DNA of 64,000 nucleotides from Streptomyces sp. Ag109_O5-1 (GTDB taxonomy: Bacteria; Actinomycetota; Actinomycetes; Streptomycetales; Streptomycetaceae), in contig NZ_RKQF01000001.1 of the NCBI RefSeq assembly GCF_003814875.1, positions 2,542,001 through 2,606,000 of the forward strand, read 5' to 3'. The notes below the pieces were generated by a model, which worked only from the letters and a program-made list of their open reading frames with translations, had not been told where the DNA came from and ran no database searches. Position numbers and translations under genes: made by a program. This document shows positions 33,795-43,292 of this stretch, piece by piece (the first letter of the stretch is position 1; each line of letters begins with the position of its first letter).

Positions 33795-35066
33795 TCACCT
33801 GTGCAGGGACGCCGCGGGTCGAACCACGTACTGGCGCAGGTACAGGTCACGGTAGGTGACGGGGCCGCGGGGGCCGGGGACGCGGTCGATGTTGATGCCG
33901 GTTTCCGGCAGGCGCAGGAGCTTGAAGCCGTCGAGGAGCCGTGTGGTGGAGTTCCAGAAGACGCCTGAGCCACCGTAGGCGTCCATGAACTGGGCTGCGG
34001 TGTCCGGGTCGTGGGTGGCGATGGCGGCGGCCAGCCCGGAGGTCTCCTCGTTCGCGATCCGTGCTGCGTGGACCGGGCCGTCCGCCTCGTCGATCGTCAC
34101 TGTTGCCGCACGCTCGGAGTCCAGGGACCACTCGTAACCGCGCGCGTGGGGGTGCGGCGGCAGCGACGCAGCGATGCCCAGGTCTTCGAGCGTCTTCAGA
34201 ATGCCCGGCAGCAGCTTGTCGCGGACAGCCCGGTCGATGAGGAGCAGATTGAGCCGGTTGCAGACGCCCAGCCGGTCCAGGCTGCTGGTGACCAGCTCGT
34301 GCACCAGCTTCTCGTCGGCGTCCGGGGCCACGTAGAGCACTCCGCCGCCGTCCGCGTGGGCCAGCGTGCGCACACCGTGGCGGGCGGCCTCTCGGCCGAG
34401 CTCCCGGGTGCTGTCGCCGCTGCCGCGCAGGATGACCAGAGGGATGGTCTCGGGCAGCGACACCAGCGCGTACGCAGCCGCCCGATCCTCGCTCGGCACC
34501 AGCTGGACGGCGTCCGGGTTCAGTCCCGCCCCGGTGAGAGCGGGCGTGATCACGTGGGTGACCAGGGCCTGGGAGGAGCGCAGGGCCGCCGAACCGGTGC
34601 GCAGTACGCCGCCGTTGCGGGACTTGAGGAACTGGGACGCGACGTCGAGCGTCACATTGGGACGCGCCTCGAAGTTCGCTCCGATGACCCCCACCGGGCG
34701 GCGGCGCTCCAGCAGGACCAGGCCGTCGGGACGCTCCTCGAGGACGCTGTCCCGCGGCTCGTGCGGCACGTCCGCCAGCGTACGCAGCGCCGCGGCCATT
34801 TCCTCGAGCCGCGGGCCGGTCAGCCGGAGGCGATCCTGCAGTGCCGCCGACATCCCGCTCGATACGGCCGCTTGCAGGTCGGCCTGATTCGCCGCCGTCA
34901 GCACGTCGCGCGCCGTGTGCAGCCGCTCCGCCATGGCCCGCAGGGCGGTGTCGATCTCCACGTCCGACGCCCGGGCCAAGGCCGCCGAGCCCTGCGTCGC
35001 CCGGACCGCGCAGGCGTGAACCGCCTCCCGAACGGAGTTGGGCACGCTTATCTCGTTCCTGCTCAC
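33795..35066 (-). CDS. proA: Gamma-glutamyl phosphate reductase (ProA) homologue
   Basis: 423 residues from GTG at 35066, six bases after GAAGGGA. An aldehyde-dehydrogenase-fold enzyme that reduces gamma-glutamyl phosphate to glutamate semialdehyde in proline synthesis. Conserved blocks include GVIGANFEARPNVTLDVA, LRTGSAALRSSQ, the active Cys in RLGVCNRLNLLLID and GGSGVFWNSTTRLLDGF near the end. Length is normal. No proB lies nearby, and two of these blocks vary from what I expect (FEARPN where the family usually has YESRPN), so this may be a second copy with altered substrate. Confidence 0.82.
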   Translation of the reverse strand: MSRNEISVPNSVREAVHACAVRATQGSAALARASDVEIDTALRAMAERLHTARDVLTAANQADLQAAVSSGMSAALQDRLRLTGPRLEEMAAALRTLADVPHEPRDSVLEERPDGLVLLERRRPVGVIGANFEARPNVTLDVASQFLKSRNGGVLRTGSAALRSSQALVTHVITPALTGAGLNPDAVQLVPSEDRAAAYALVSLPETIPLVILRGSGDSTRELGREAARHGVRTLAHADGGGVLYVAPDADEKLVHELVTSSLDRLGVCNRLNLLLIDRAVRDKLLPGILKTLEDLGIAASLPPHPHARGYEWSLDSERAATVTIDEADGPVHAARIANEETSGLAAAIATHDPDTAAQFMDAYGGSGVFWNSTTRLLDGFKLLRLPETGINIDRVPGPRGPVTYRDLYLRQYVVRPAASLHR

Positions 35067-35205
35067 ATCGGTCCCTTCATGGTCCAGGCGCACTACGCGT
35101 CGGGTGACAGGAGGATCGTTCAACAATCCCCGGGCAGTGTCACCGTAAACCGCCCGGTTTCCGCCGGGCAAGGGAAGAGTGCCGTTCCTGTCCCGTGCCG
35201 GGTGC

Positions 35206-35554
35206 TCAAAAAGTGACCACCGGCTTGAGCGTGACCCCGCTCTGGCTGTCCTCGAAGGCCTGGTTGATGTCCTCGAAGTCGTAGTGCTTGATGAGTCCGT
35301 CGAACGGGAACCTGCCGGCCTCGTAGAGAGCGATCAGCTGCGGAATCAGCACCTGAGGCACGGCGTCGCCCTCAAGGACGAAGGTCACGCTGGCACCGGA
35401 GAGCATCGAGCTGCCGATGTCGACGGGCGACTCGGTACCGGGCTTTGCCAAGCCCACGATCGCGGCGTGGCCGAGCAGGCCCATCGAGTCGATCATCTGG
35501 CGGAAGACGACCTGGCTGTTCCTTGGCGGTCGCGATGGCGGCCTTCACCTTCAT
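35206..35554 (-). pseudogene. Zinc-type alcohol dehydrogenase with large internal deletion
   Basis: The gene keeps the first 13 or so codons (MKVKAAIATAKEQ) and then jumps to the C-terminal part in another frame (QVVFRQMIDSMGLLGHAAIV to SGVTLKPVVTF). About 220 codons with the zinc site and most of the Rossmann fold are missing. The join is at about 35513, right after the CAG codon. Non-functional remnant of an NAD(P)-dependent alcohol dehydrogenase. Confidence 0.78.
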
Positions 35555-35680
35555 GGCGGCTTCTTTCTGTGCATGATTCCCCTACGGATCGACTCGGTGA
35601 CGGGCACGGCGAGCCATGGGCAGGGGAGTGGGTGGGCTCCGTGTTCGCAGGGGCCGGTGCCGTCGCGAAGCTCGGGCGTG

Positions 35681-36490
35681 TCAGTGGCCGGGCCCACTCG
35701 AGCGCATCTGCCACTGGGTCAGCGCACCGAAGGCCAGGACGTTGGCTCGGCGGGTGGTGAAGCGCGAGGTCAGGGTGGTCACCCAATTGAAGGTGCCGGA
35801 GACGACGCTGGGCGGAGGGTTGCGCCGGTCCAGCGTGCGCAGTGCGGTGGTGACCACCTGGCGCGGGGTCTGCATCCGGACACCGCGGGCCATGTCGTCG
35901 GAGCCGAGCGCGTCGAAGAACTCGGTGCGGGTCGGGCCCGGAGAGAGGGCGAGCACGCGCAGGCCGGTCCCTCGCGATTCCTGCCACAGCGCCTCGGTGA
36001 AGCTCAGCACGAAGGCCTTGGTCGCCCCGTAGACGGCGGCGTTCGGCCACGGCTGGTATCCGAGGGAGCTGGCGACGTTGACCAGGAAACCGGTCAGCTG
36101 GCCGATGAACGCCCTGGTGACGTCGACCAGGCTGGCCACGTTCAGGCCGATCTCCTGCTGGACGCGTTCCGCGTCCTCCTGGCGGAAGGGGGCGTGGGTG
36201 CCGAAGCCGGCGTTGTTGACGAGGCTCGTGACGGTGATCCCGCGCCGGGCCACCTCCTTGGCCAGTGCTTCGCCGGCGGCCGGCACGGTGAGGTCGAAGG
36301 GCACCGCCGTGACGGTGACCCGGTACTTCGCGGACAGCTCGTCGGCCAGGGCCTCCAGCCGGTCCGCGCGGCGGGCGACCAGCACGAGGTCCGAGCCGCG
36401 CTCGGCGAGCAGGCGGGCGAACTCCGCGCCGAGTCCGGCGCTCGCCCCGGTGATCAGTGTGGTCTGGGTACGGTAGTCGATCTTGTTCAT
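35681..36490 (-). CDS. SDR-family oxidoreductase
   Basis: 269 residues from ATG at 36490. ITGASAGLGAEFARLLAERG is the cofactor motif, NNAGFG follows, and the catalytic set is Ser in VNVASSLGY and Tyr-x3-Lys in YGATKAFVL. The C-terminal extension (VTTALRTLDRRNPPPSVVSG, FTTRRANVL) matches the DltE/YdfG-like 'classical' group. The region before the catalytic Ser (RAFIGQLTGFLVNVASS) is several residues shorter than usual, so a small in-frame deletion is possible. Substrate unknown; probably an operon with the aldehyde dehydrogenase upstream. Confidence 0.83.
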   Translation of the reverse strand: MNKIDYRTQTTLITGASAGLGAEFARLLAERGSDLVLVARRADRLEALADELSAKYRVTVTAVPFDLTVPAAGEALAKEVARRGITVTSLVNNAGFGTHAPFRQEDAERVQQEIGLNVASLVDVTRAFIGQLTGFLVNVASSLGYQPWPNAAVYGATKAFVLSFTEALWQESRGTGLRVLALSPGPTRTEFFDALGSDDMARGVRMQTPRQVVTTALRTLDRRNPPPSVVSGTFNWVTTLTSRFTTRRANVLAFGALTQWQMRSSGPGH

Positions 36491-36690
36491 GGCGGTCGGG
36501 GACACGGCGCCCTTGCGGGTTACCTGTTCCCCTTCCCCTTTCCATCCTTGCGGCGGTCGGCGACCGTCATCTGGTGCCAGGCGGGCCCGGAGGCCCGCCT
36601 CGGCGATGGTCGTGACGTTTGAGGGCGTCAGCCCTGGCTGCGGGGCGGTGACCACGTCGGCCCCGCCCTCCTGCTCGGCGTCGATCCGGC

Positions 36691-38112
36691 TCACGTGATG
36701 CGTCGCAGGATGCGGTCCTTGCCGCGGGTGTAGGGCGGGGTGGCCACGCCCAGCGTGTCCGGCTTGAGCGGCTTGTCGAGGACGGACTTGAGGTGACTGA
36801 AGGTGTCCAGGGAGTACGAGCCGTGGTAGTGGCCCATGCCGCTCTCACCGACGCCACCGAAGGGCAGGGCGAGCGCGCCGAGCTGGAGGAGCGAGAGGCC
36901 GAAGGCCAGGCCACCGGAGGACGTCTCCGCGGTCAGGCGCCGCTTGGAGCGCTTGGACGCGGTGAAGGCGTACAGGGCCAGCGGCTTGTCCCTTCCGGTG
37001 ATGAAGGCGATGGCAGCGTCCAGGTCGGGGACGCGTACGACGGGCAGGATGGGGCCGAAGATCTCGTCGCGCATCACCGGGGAGTCGGGGTCGACGTCGG
37101 CCAGCACGGTCGGGGCGATGTAGCGGGCGTCGCGGTCGTGGTCACCGCCCACGACGGTCCGGCCGTCGTTCAGCAGGCCGGCCAGCCGGTCGAAGTGGCG
37201 CTCGTTGACAATACGGCCGTAGTCGTTGCTGCGAGCCGGATCGGCGCCGTACATCTCGCGGACCGCCTGCGTCAGGTGCGCCTCCATCTCGGCGGCCGCC
37301 TCACCTATCGCCAGCACGTAGTCGGGTGCGACACAGGTCTGGCCCGCGTTCATGAACTTGCCCAGGGCGATGCGGCGGGCGGCCGTCGCGAGGTCGGTGC
37401 CGGGTTCGACGACGGCGGGGCTCTTGCCGCCCAGCTCCAGGGTGACGGGGGTGAGGTGACGGGCCGCGGCGGTCATCACGATGCGCCCGACCATGCCGTT
37501 GCCGGTGTAGAAGATGTGGTCGAAGCGCTGTTCCAGCAGGGCGGTCGTCTCCGGCACGCCGCCCTCGACGACGGCCACGGCCTGCGGGTCCAGGACCCGG
37601 GGCAGCCAGTGGGCGAGCACGGCCGAGGTCGCGGGGGCGACCTCGCTGGGCTTGAGGACGACGGCGTTGCCGGCGGCCACGGCACCGATGACCGGCGCGA
37701 GCGCCAGATTGAGCGGATAGTTCCAGGGGGCGATGACCAGCACGACGCCCAGCGGCTCACGCACGGTCCAGGCCCGGGACGGCATGAGCGACAGGGGCAC
37801 GGAGGCTCTCTTCGGACGCAGCCACCGGTCGAGATGACTCAGGGTGTGGTCGATCTCCCTGACCAGGAAGCCGATCTCCATCATGCGCGACTCGGTCGCG
37901 CTCTTGCCGAGGTCGGTCTGCAGCGCCTGGACGAACACGTCCTCATGCTCCGTCAGCAGACGTCTCAGCGCCTGCAGTTGCTGCTTGCGCCAGGCGACGG
38001 GCTTGGTGCGGCCGGTGTTGAACGTGGTCCGCAGTCGCGCGACGGTCTCCGCCCCTGGGGTCGCGGTAACGGCGATGTCCGGCTGGCCGCCGGTGGGTGC
38101 GTTGGTGGTCAT
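36691..38112 (-). CDS. NAD(P)-dependent aldehyde dehydrogenase
   Basis: 473 residues from ATG at 38112 (an in-frame ATG four codons upstream is possible). IAPWNYPLNLALAPVIGAVA is the cofactor pocket, LELGGKSPAVV has the general-base Glu and NAGQTCVAPDY the catalytic Cys. EIFGPILPVV and PFGGVGESGMG complete the family pattern. It resembles class 3/fatty-aldehyde dehydrogenases, which oxidise medium or long aldehydes. A perfect 23-bp palindrome sits 16 bases above the start, and the divergent TetR gene is the likely repressor. Confidence 0.9.
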   Translation of the reverse strand: MTTNAPTGGQPDIAVTATPGAETVARLRTTFNTGRTKPVAWRKQQLQALRRLLTEHEDVFVQALQTDLGKSATESRMMEIGFLVREIDHTLSHLDRWLRPKRASVPLSLMPSRAWTVREPLGVVLVIAPWNYPLNLALAPVIGAVAAGNAVVLKPSEVAPATSAVLAHWLPRVLDPQAVAVVEGGVPETTALLEQRFDHIFYTGNGMVGRIVMTAAARHLTPVTLELGGKSPAVVEPGTDLATAARRIALGKFMNAGQTCVAPDYVLAIGEAAAEMEAHLTQAVREMYGADPARSNDYGRIVNERHFDRLAGLLNDGRTVVGGDHDRDARYIAPTVLADVDPDSPVMRDEIFGPILPVVRVPDLDAAIAFITGRDKPLALYAFTASKRSKRRLTAETSSGGLAFGLSLLQLGALALPFGGVGESGMGHYHGSYSLDTFSHLKSVLDKPLKPDTLGVATPPYTRGKDRILRRIT

Positions 38113-38127
38113 GCCCAGAAGCATATA

Positions 38128-38150
38128 CGAAACGAAAGCCTTTCGTTTCG
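38128..38150. promoter_or_regulatory. 23-bp perfect palindrome, TetR operator
   Basis: CGAAACGAAAG and CTTTCGTTTCG flank a single C. It lies between the aldehyde dehydrogenase and the divergent TetR gene, overlapping the dehydrogenase leader, where bound repressor would block transcription. No other copy seen in the window. Confidence 0.8.
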
Positions 38151-38273
38151 TTTGCCCTGTACACTTGGTCGTGTGACCTGTCCCACCCTTACTCGACGTT
38201 CCGCGCGGCAGCCCGGCCGGCCAGTGCGCTCCGCCGCCCATACCTTCCTCCGGATCCCTTCGGGAGCCGCCCG

Positions 38274-38891
38274 ATGACCGGGGAGCAGCCACGCCGGGGG
38301 CGCCCCCGCGATGCCTCCCGCGACCGCGCACTGCTGGAGGCGACCATGGCCGTCCTGACCGAGAGCGGCTACCGCGCGCTCACCACCGCCGCCGTCGCGT
38401 CCCGCGCCGGAGTGTCCACCGCCACTCTCTACCGCCGCTGGCCGTCCAAGGAGGTCATGGTCGTCGACGCTGCCGCCGCCTACGCCCAGGAACTCACGAC
38501 ACACACCGACACCGGCACACTCGAAGGCGACCTCCGCGCCCTGCTCCGGGACAAGGCGGCTTCCCTGACCGGGAAGGAAGGAGGGGTGTTGCAGACATTG
38601 ATCGGGGAGGCCCGGCACAACACCCCGCTGGCCGAGGCCCTCACGAACACGTTCGTGCTGCCCGTGCGCCGGCGCATGGAGGAGATCACGAAGCGTGCGG
38701 CGGAGCGGGGCGAGATCCCACCGGTGGAGCATGCCGACCTGCTCGGCGACCTGGTCCTCGGTCCCATGGTCAGCAGGTTCTTCCTCACCCCGCTGCCGCC
38801 GGACGAGGTGGACGCGGCAACCGCGACGGAGACCGCCGACCGCCTCCTGCCCTTCCTCCTGCGGGCCGTCGGGCACAAAGGGCACGCCTGA
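38274..38891 (+). CDS. TetR-family regulator of the aldehyde dehydrogenase
   Basis: 205 residues from ATG at 38274 with GGGAG ten bases upstream. RDRALLEATMAVLTESGYRA and VASRAGVSTATLYRRWPSKE form the N-terminal HTH; the rest is a helical ligand domain of the TetR_C group (LLRDKAASLTGKEGGVLQTL). It is divergent from the aldehyde dehydrogenase, with the 23-bp palindrome between them. Likely autoregulator induced by an aldehyde or related compound; inducer unknown. Confidence 0.88.
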   Translation: MTGEQPRRGRPRDASRDRALLEATMAVLTESGYRALTTAAVASRAGVSTATLYRRWPSKEVMVVDAAAAYAQELTTHTDTGTLEGDLRALLRDKAASLTGKEGGVLQTLIGEARHNTPLAEALTNTFVLPVRRRMEEITKRAAERGEIPPVEHADLLGDLVLGPMVSRFFLTPLPPDEVDAATATETADRLLPFLLRAVGHKGHA

Positions 38892-39188
38892 GCGAAGGCG
38901 GCCCCTGAACGCGTCCGAAAAGGCAAGTTCACCGGGCCGCCTTTCGCGCAGCGACGCCGCCGGCGGCGGACCGTGACCCGGAAGACGGCCCGGGGCCACC
39001 AAGATCGGTGTCCGACTGCGCCGCGCATCTCGGAGCGTCGGGCGTCGGGCGTCGGTCGGGGCAAGGGACCTTGTCGCTGCCCACGACTGACGGCTGCGCT
39101 CAAAGCTCCGATTCACGTGGCCTCGCAGAGCAGCACGGGCACGAGGAAGAGGACGAGACAGTGCCCTCTGACCGGCCGGGGGCGGGGG

Positions 39189-40124
39189 TCAGCTGTTCAG
39201 GAAGCCCAGGATGTGGTCGGCGACGGTCTCGGGCTGCTCGAGGTGCAGGAAGTGCCCTGCGCCGGGTACGACGATGCGTTGCAAGCCGCTCGTGAACACG
39301 GCCTCCATGCCGTCGCTCAACTCGACGGACATGCAGTTGTCGTCGGCCCCGTGGAGGTAGAGGGACGGGACGGTGATGGCACCGCTCGCCCGGGCTTCCG
39401 CGGCCTGGGTCCCCTCGTCGGCGGGAGGCGTGAACAACTGGCGGTAATAGCCCAGGGTCTCGGTCAGGACTCCTGGCGCACGGAGGGTCTCCTTGAGCGC
39501 GGCCCGCTCCGCGTCCGGCAGCTCGTAGCCGGGCGACCATTCCCGCCAGAGCCGGTCGATGAAGGCGAAGTCGTCGAACTCGACGGCCGCCTCCGCCATG
39601 GCCGTCTGGAAGAAGAACATGTACCAGCTGCGTCGCTGCTGGTCGCCGTCGACGACCCATGCGGTGCGCAGTTGAGGGCCGTAGGGAACCGCCATGCCGA
39701 CAAGCTTGCGGACACGCGTCGCGTCGAGGCTGGCTGCCGCGTACGCCGCCCGGGCACCGAGGTCGTGACCGATGAGATCCGCCTGCTCGCGCCCGAGCGC
39801 TTCGATCAGGGTGAGGACGTCCTGGCCGGTCGCGGACGCGCGATAGGAGCCGTCGGGTGCCGCGCCACCGGGCCAGTATCCGCGCTGTGCGGGTGCTACC
39901 ACCCAATACCCTTCCTGTGCGAGGCGGTCGAGAAGTCCTGCCCAGCTGGCGGCGTGGTCGGGAAACCCGTGGAGGCACAGAACGAGTGGACCGCTGCCGG
40001 CCTCAAGGATCGGAACCTCCAGCCCACCGGCCTGAACCGTCCGATGACGGACTCGATCGGCCGCGTGGGACGTTCCGGCCGAGGAGCCCTCGACAAGCGG
40101 CGGTCGCCGGGTCACCTGTGTCAT
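39189..40124 (-). CDS. Epoxide hydrolase-like alpha/beta hydrolase
   Basis: 311 residues from ATG at 40124 with GGAGG nine bases upstream. HGFPDHAASW is the oxyanion motif typical of epoxide hydrolases and haloalkane dehalogenases, and the nucleophile is Asp in LIGHDLGARAAY (GHDxG), not Ser. The late acid is probably in LHGADDNCMS and the base His in GAGHFLHLEQPE. The Asp nucleophile and the cap region fit soluble epoxide hydrolases. Substrate unknown. Stands alone. Confidence 0.85.
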   Translation of the reverse strand: MTQVTRRPPLVEGSSAGTSHAADRVRHRTVQAGGLEVPILEAGSGPLVLCLHGFPDHAASWAGLLDRLAQEGYWVVAPAQRGYWPGGAAPDGSYRASATGQDVLTLIEALGREQADLIGHDLGARAAYAAASLDATRVRKLVGMAVPYGPQLRTAWVVDGDQQRRSWYMFFFQTAMAEAAVEFDDFAFIDRLWREWSPGYELPDAERAALKETLRAPGVLTETLGYYRQLFTPPADEGTQAAEARASGAITVPSLYLHGADDNCMSVELSDGMEAVFTSGLQRIVVPGAGHFLHLEQPETVADHILGFLNS

Positions 40125-40551
40125 GCGTTCGACCTCCAAGCGGCCCTGGCGGCATCGCGGTCCCGCAGGCCCGGACCGAGTAGTGGGTTGCGTGTTCTGC
40201 TCCAGCCGAAAGAGCGGCTGTCCCGCGATCGAGGGTCTGCACTGGATGCAATGAGCGTAAGTCTTTTGATTACGTTGCTCAAGTAGCTCTTGAGATGAGC
40301 AAATAGATCACAGTTGTTTCAACGGGCATCCGGACGTCGGCCGACTCCCGCTGGACCGGACACGAACGGGGCCTTGTCGCGGCCCGCCACCGCGAGCAGT
40401 CCACCACCCTGCTCCTCGCGCGGGTCACGGTGATGTATGAGGGGTCATGATCCTTGACGCCCTGGCGGGATCGCCTCCGCGGAACCGCTAGAGGGACAAC
40501 AGGCAGATCACAAATCCCGCTCCATGGCACCGCTGCCTTGACGAAGGCCTC
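40125..40551. other. Gap without recognisable gene
   Basis: 427 bases, with a locally AT-richer stretch near 40250-40310. I see no gene, repeat or hairpin I can support. Confidence 0.4.
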
Positions 40552-41160
40552 CTACCCGGCGGTCCGCACGCGCTGACGCGCCCGGTGGGCTCGCAGGTTC
40601 TCCGGGTTGCCGCAGGTCTTGGTGGAGTGCCATACGCCGCTGTTGTTGCGGGAGCGGTCGAAGAAGGCCGTCGTGCAACGGGCGTTGCGGCAGATCTTGA
40701 GCCGGCGCCAGGTGTCCGCCTGCTGGGCCTGGAACATCTCGAGGAGCACCAGGGCGGCCACATACCGCCAGCCTTGTCCGCGCGGCTCCAGGACGACCCG
40801 CCCGCTGCGGTCCATCCGCAAGGCCGCCGCCGCGACGTGAACGGCGGGCGCCACGTCAGCGTCATCGCCGCTTGGGCCGTCGCCGTCCGGTGCGGCGAGA
40901 AGCCGCCGCAACTCGGCACGAAGGCCGCGGAGTTCTTCGAGATCGTTCTCGGTGAGCCGCACCTGCGCGGCGGCCTGCGCCGCCTCCTGGGCCCAGCACT
41001 CCAGTGCCTGGTCGGCCCATGCCTGCGCGTCGGCGAGGTCGTCCAGAAGATCCGCTGCCCGGGGGCGGCCGGCGGAGATGGTGTTGAGCAGGTCGTGCAC
41101 CAGCGCCAGCCCGAGGGGGGCGGGCTCGACTTCGTACCGCGTGGATGCGGACCACGCCAT
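40552..41160 (-). CDS. CGNR zinc-finger (ABATE-domain) regulator
   Basis: 202 residues from ATG at 41160, seven bases after GAAGGGGG; an upstream ATG at 41208 would add 16 residues. N-terminal ABATE domain (ALVHDLLNTISAGRPRAADL) and C-terminal CGNR finger (RLKICRNARCTTAFFD, KTCGNPENLRAHRARQR) with the same cysteine spacing as the protein at 25242. The two are paralogues of moderate similarity. No AAGCATAG site lies near this one, so its targets differ. Neighbours on both sides are gaps, and its regulon is unknown. Confidence 0.8.
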   Translation of the reverse strand: MAWSASTRYEVEPAPLGLALVHDLLNTISAGRPRAADLLDDLADAQAWADQALECWAQEAAQAAAQVRLTENDLEELRGLRAELRRLLAAPDGDGPSGDDADVAPAVHVAAAALRMDRSGRVVLEPRGQGWRYVAALVLLEMFQAQQADTWRRLKICRNARCTTAFFDRSRNNSGVWHSTKTCGNPENLRAHRARQRVRTAG

Positions 41161-41746
41161 GGTCCTGCCCCCTTCACTCCTCGTCATGGCCGACATGACT
41201 GTGGCCATGTGGCCACTGCCTCAGAGTACGGCACCCCTGCCACCTTGAAATGAAATGAGCTATCGGCGTACAGTCCTTTCTGTTGGATCGGCAACGCAGC
41301 CGCACGAAGGGTGTCGCTCATGAGCTCGCCAGCCTCCACAGCGCCCGGGACGCTCTTGGCCCTCCGGAGCGGGAGAACCGTGGCGGCACCGCTGTCGCGC
41401 CGCCGATAACCCCCGCATCACCGCGGAATGTGTCGGCCCCGTCGTGGCATCACGCCTCCCTACCGCCCGCACTGCCGTCGTCGACGGAGCAGCCACGCGC
41501 TTGGAGCGGCTCGGCGCGATCGCCGCACACCTCGACGCGTTCTTGACCTGGTATCGCTGACGGGCCCGCGCCGACGCGCCGCGGACAGGCCCTGAAACCC
41601 GGCCGGCTGACACTCATCGACGGCGGAGGCCAGATCGCCCCGCACAGCACCCCCACCGTCGCGCAATCCGCCCCCAACCGGTTTTGCGACCGCCTCACCC
41701 GATGGGCCGCGAGCCCGCCCGTACTGTCCAGAGCCAAGGAAATGTC
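41161..41746. other. Gap with possible gene remnant
   Basis: 586 bases between two genes. A plus-strand stretch from about 41408 to 41562 is open and ends TRLERLGAIAAHLDAFLTWY before a TGA; it looks coding in codon use but has no start and matches nothing I know. Probably the end of a lost gene. Confidence 0.4.
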
Positions 41747-42535
41747 ATGCCCGTTCTCACCCACTCCATCGATGGCGATGTCGCCACGATCGTCCTCGAC
41801 AATCCTCCGCAGAACCGCTTCGCGCCCGAGTTCACCCAGGAGCTCAGCGAGATCGTCGACGCCCTCACGCGCAGCCAGGCCCGCGCCGTCGTACTGCGGG
41901 CCGAGGGACCCGACTTCAGCTACGGTGGCGACTTCCGGCCCTGGGTCGACGCCGACCGCCCGAGCCTGCGGGCCGACTTCGACCACGCTCTGTCCGTGAT
42001 CAACCGGTTCGAGCAGCTCCCGATCCCGGTCGTGGCCGCGGTCCAGGGGCTGTGCTACGGCGGCGGCTTCGAACTCGCGCTGCGGGCCGACATCATCCTC
42101 GCCGCCGAGAGCGCCCGCTTCGGCCATCCCGAGCAGTCGCTCGGCATCATCACCCTCCTCGGCGGGATCCACCGCGTGGCCGAACGGGCTGGCCGGGCCC
42201 GCGCCTTCGAATGGGCACTGACCTCCGAGCAGGTACCCGCCGCGGTCATGGCCGAGGCCGGGGTCATCAACCGCGTCGTCCCCGACGACGAACTGCGCAC
42301 CGAAGCCGAGGCCTTCGCTCAGAAGATCGCCCAGGGCCCCACTCGGGCACACCTCGTGCACAAGGCGTTGTTGCGCGCCTGGGCCACAGGCGGCATCCCC
42401 GCCGCCGACCAGCAGCTGTTCGATCTGGCCGTCCCTCTCTTCGAGACCGAGGACGTCAAGGACGGCCTGGCCTCCGCCGCCAAGGCCCTCAAGGAGGGCC
42501 GCCCCCGGCCCGTCCTGCCCTTCAAGGGCCGCTGA
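41747..42535 (+). CDS. Enoyl-CoA hydratase/isomerase family protein
   Basis: 262 residues from ATG at 41747 with AAGGA before it. VVAAVQGLCYGGGFELALRAD is the crotonase oxyanion-hole signature, and GHPEQSLGIITLLGG carries the position where hydratases have a catalytic Glu. The first oxyanion loop (GPDFSYGGDF) is also visible. Crotonases hydrate, isomerise or cleave acyl-CoAs; the exact reaction is not clear. Forms an operon with the flavin reductase 41 bases downstream. Confidence 0.85.
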   Translation: MPVLTHSIDGDVATIVLDNPPQNRFAPEFTQELSEIVDALTRSQARAVVLRAEGPDFSYGGDFRPWVDADRPSLRADFDHALSVINRFEQLPIPVVAAVQGLCYGGGFELALRADIILAAESARFGHPEQSLGIITLLGGIHRVAERAGRARAFEWALTSEQVPAAVMAEAGVINRVVPDDELRTEAEAFAQKIAQGPTRAHLVHKALLRAWATGGIPAADQQLFDLAVPLFETEDVKDGLASAAKALKEGRPRPVLPFKGR

Positions 42536-42575
42536 TCCCCCTCTCCCCCACTCGCCGCCAGCCAGAGGACACCAC

Positions 42576-43292
42576 ATGATCATCGATTCTGCGGACCTGG
42601 ACGCCAAGTCCGCCTACAAGCTGCTCATCGGCAGCGTCATCCCTCGCCCCATCGCCTGGGTGAGCACCCTGTCCACCGAAGGCGTGGGCAACCTGGCTCC
42701 CATCTCCTTCTTCACGGTCGTCGGGCGCAAACCGCCCCGGATCTCGCTGTCGTTCCAGCCGCGCTCGGACGGCGCCACGCTCAAGGACAGCTTCGTCAAC
42801 ATCCGGGACACCGGCGAGTTCGTCACCAACATGGCCACCCTGCCGCAGATCGAGGGGCTGAACCGAAGCGCCTTCGAGTTCGAGCCCGACGTCGACGAGT
42901 TCGACGCGGTCGGGCTGGAGAAGGTGCCGTCCGAGGCTGTTCGCCCGCCCCGTATCAAGGGAGCGCCCATCGCGTTCGAGTGCACCGTCGAGCACATCTT
43001 CTCGGCGCCCGACGGACTCAACAACGCCGTCTGGGGCAATGTGGTGCGCTTCTACATCCGAGATGACCTCTATGTGGGTGGCCGGATCGACTTCGGTGCC
43101 ATCGCTCCGGTGGGACGACTCGCCGCCGAATACACCCTCGTGAACAACGCGTTCGAGACGCCGCTCGACCCCCAGGTGATCAAGGAGTACTCCGAACGCC
43201 GGATGGAGCGCCTGGACCAGAAGGACACGTACTACTCGCCGATCGACACACCCCACTGGTCGCCGTCCGGGTCCACCACGAGCCTCGACTGA
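42576..43292 (+). CDS. Flavin reductase-like (FMN-binding split-barrel) protein
   Basis: 238 residues. SVIPRPIAWVSTLSTEGVGN and LAPISFFTVVGRKPPRISLS match the flavin-reductase-like domain, and DTGEFVTNMAT the conserved second half. Such proteins bind FMN or FAD and either reduce free flavin for a monooxygenase or act alone on a substrate. No partner monooxygenase is adjacent. GAGG lies before the ATG at 42576. Probably co-transcribed with the crotonase. Confidence 0.85.
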   Translation: MIIDSADLDAKSAYKLLIGSVIPRPIAWVSTLSTEGVGNLAPISFFTVVGRKPPRISLSFQPRSDGATLKDSFVNIRDTGEFVTNMATLPQIEGLNRSAFEFEPDVDEFDAVGLEKVPSEAVRPPRIKGAPIAFECTVEHIFSAPDGLNNAVWGNVVRFYIRDDLYVGGRIDFGAIAPVGRLAAEYTLVNNAFETPLDPQVIKEYSERRMERLDQKDTYYSPIDTPHWSPSGSTTSLD

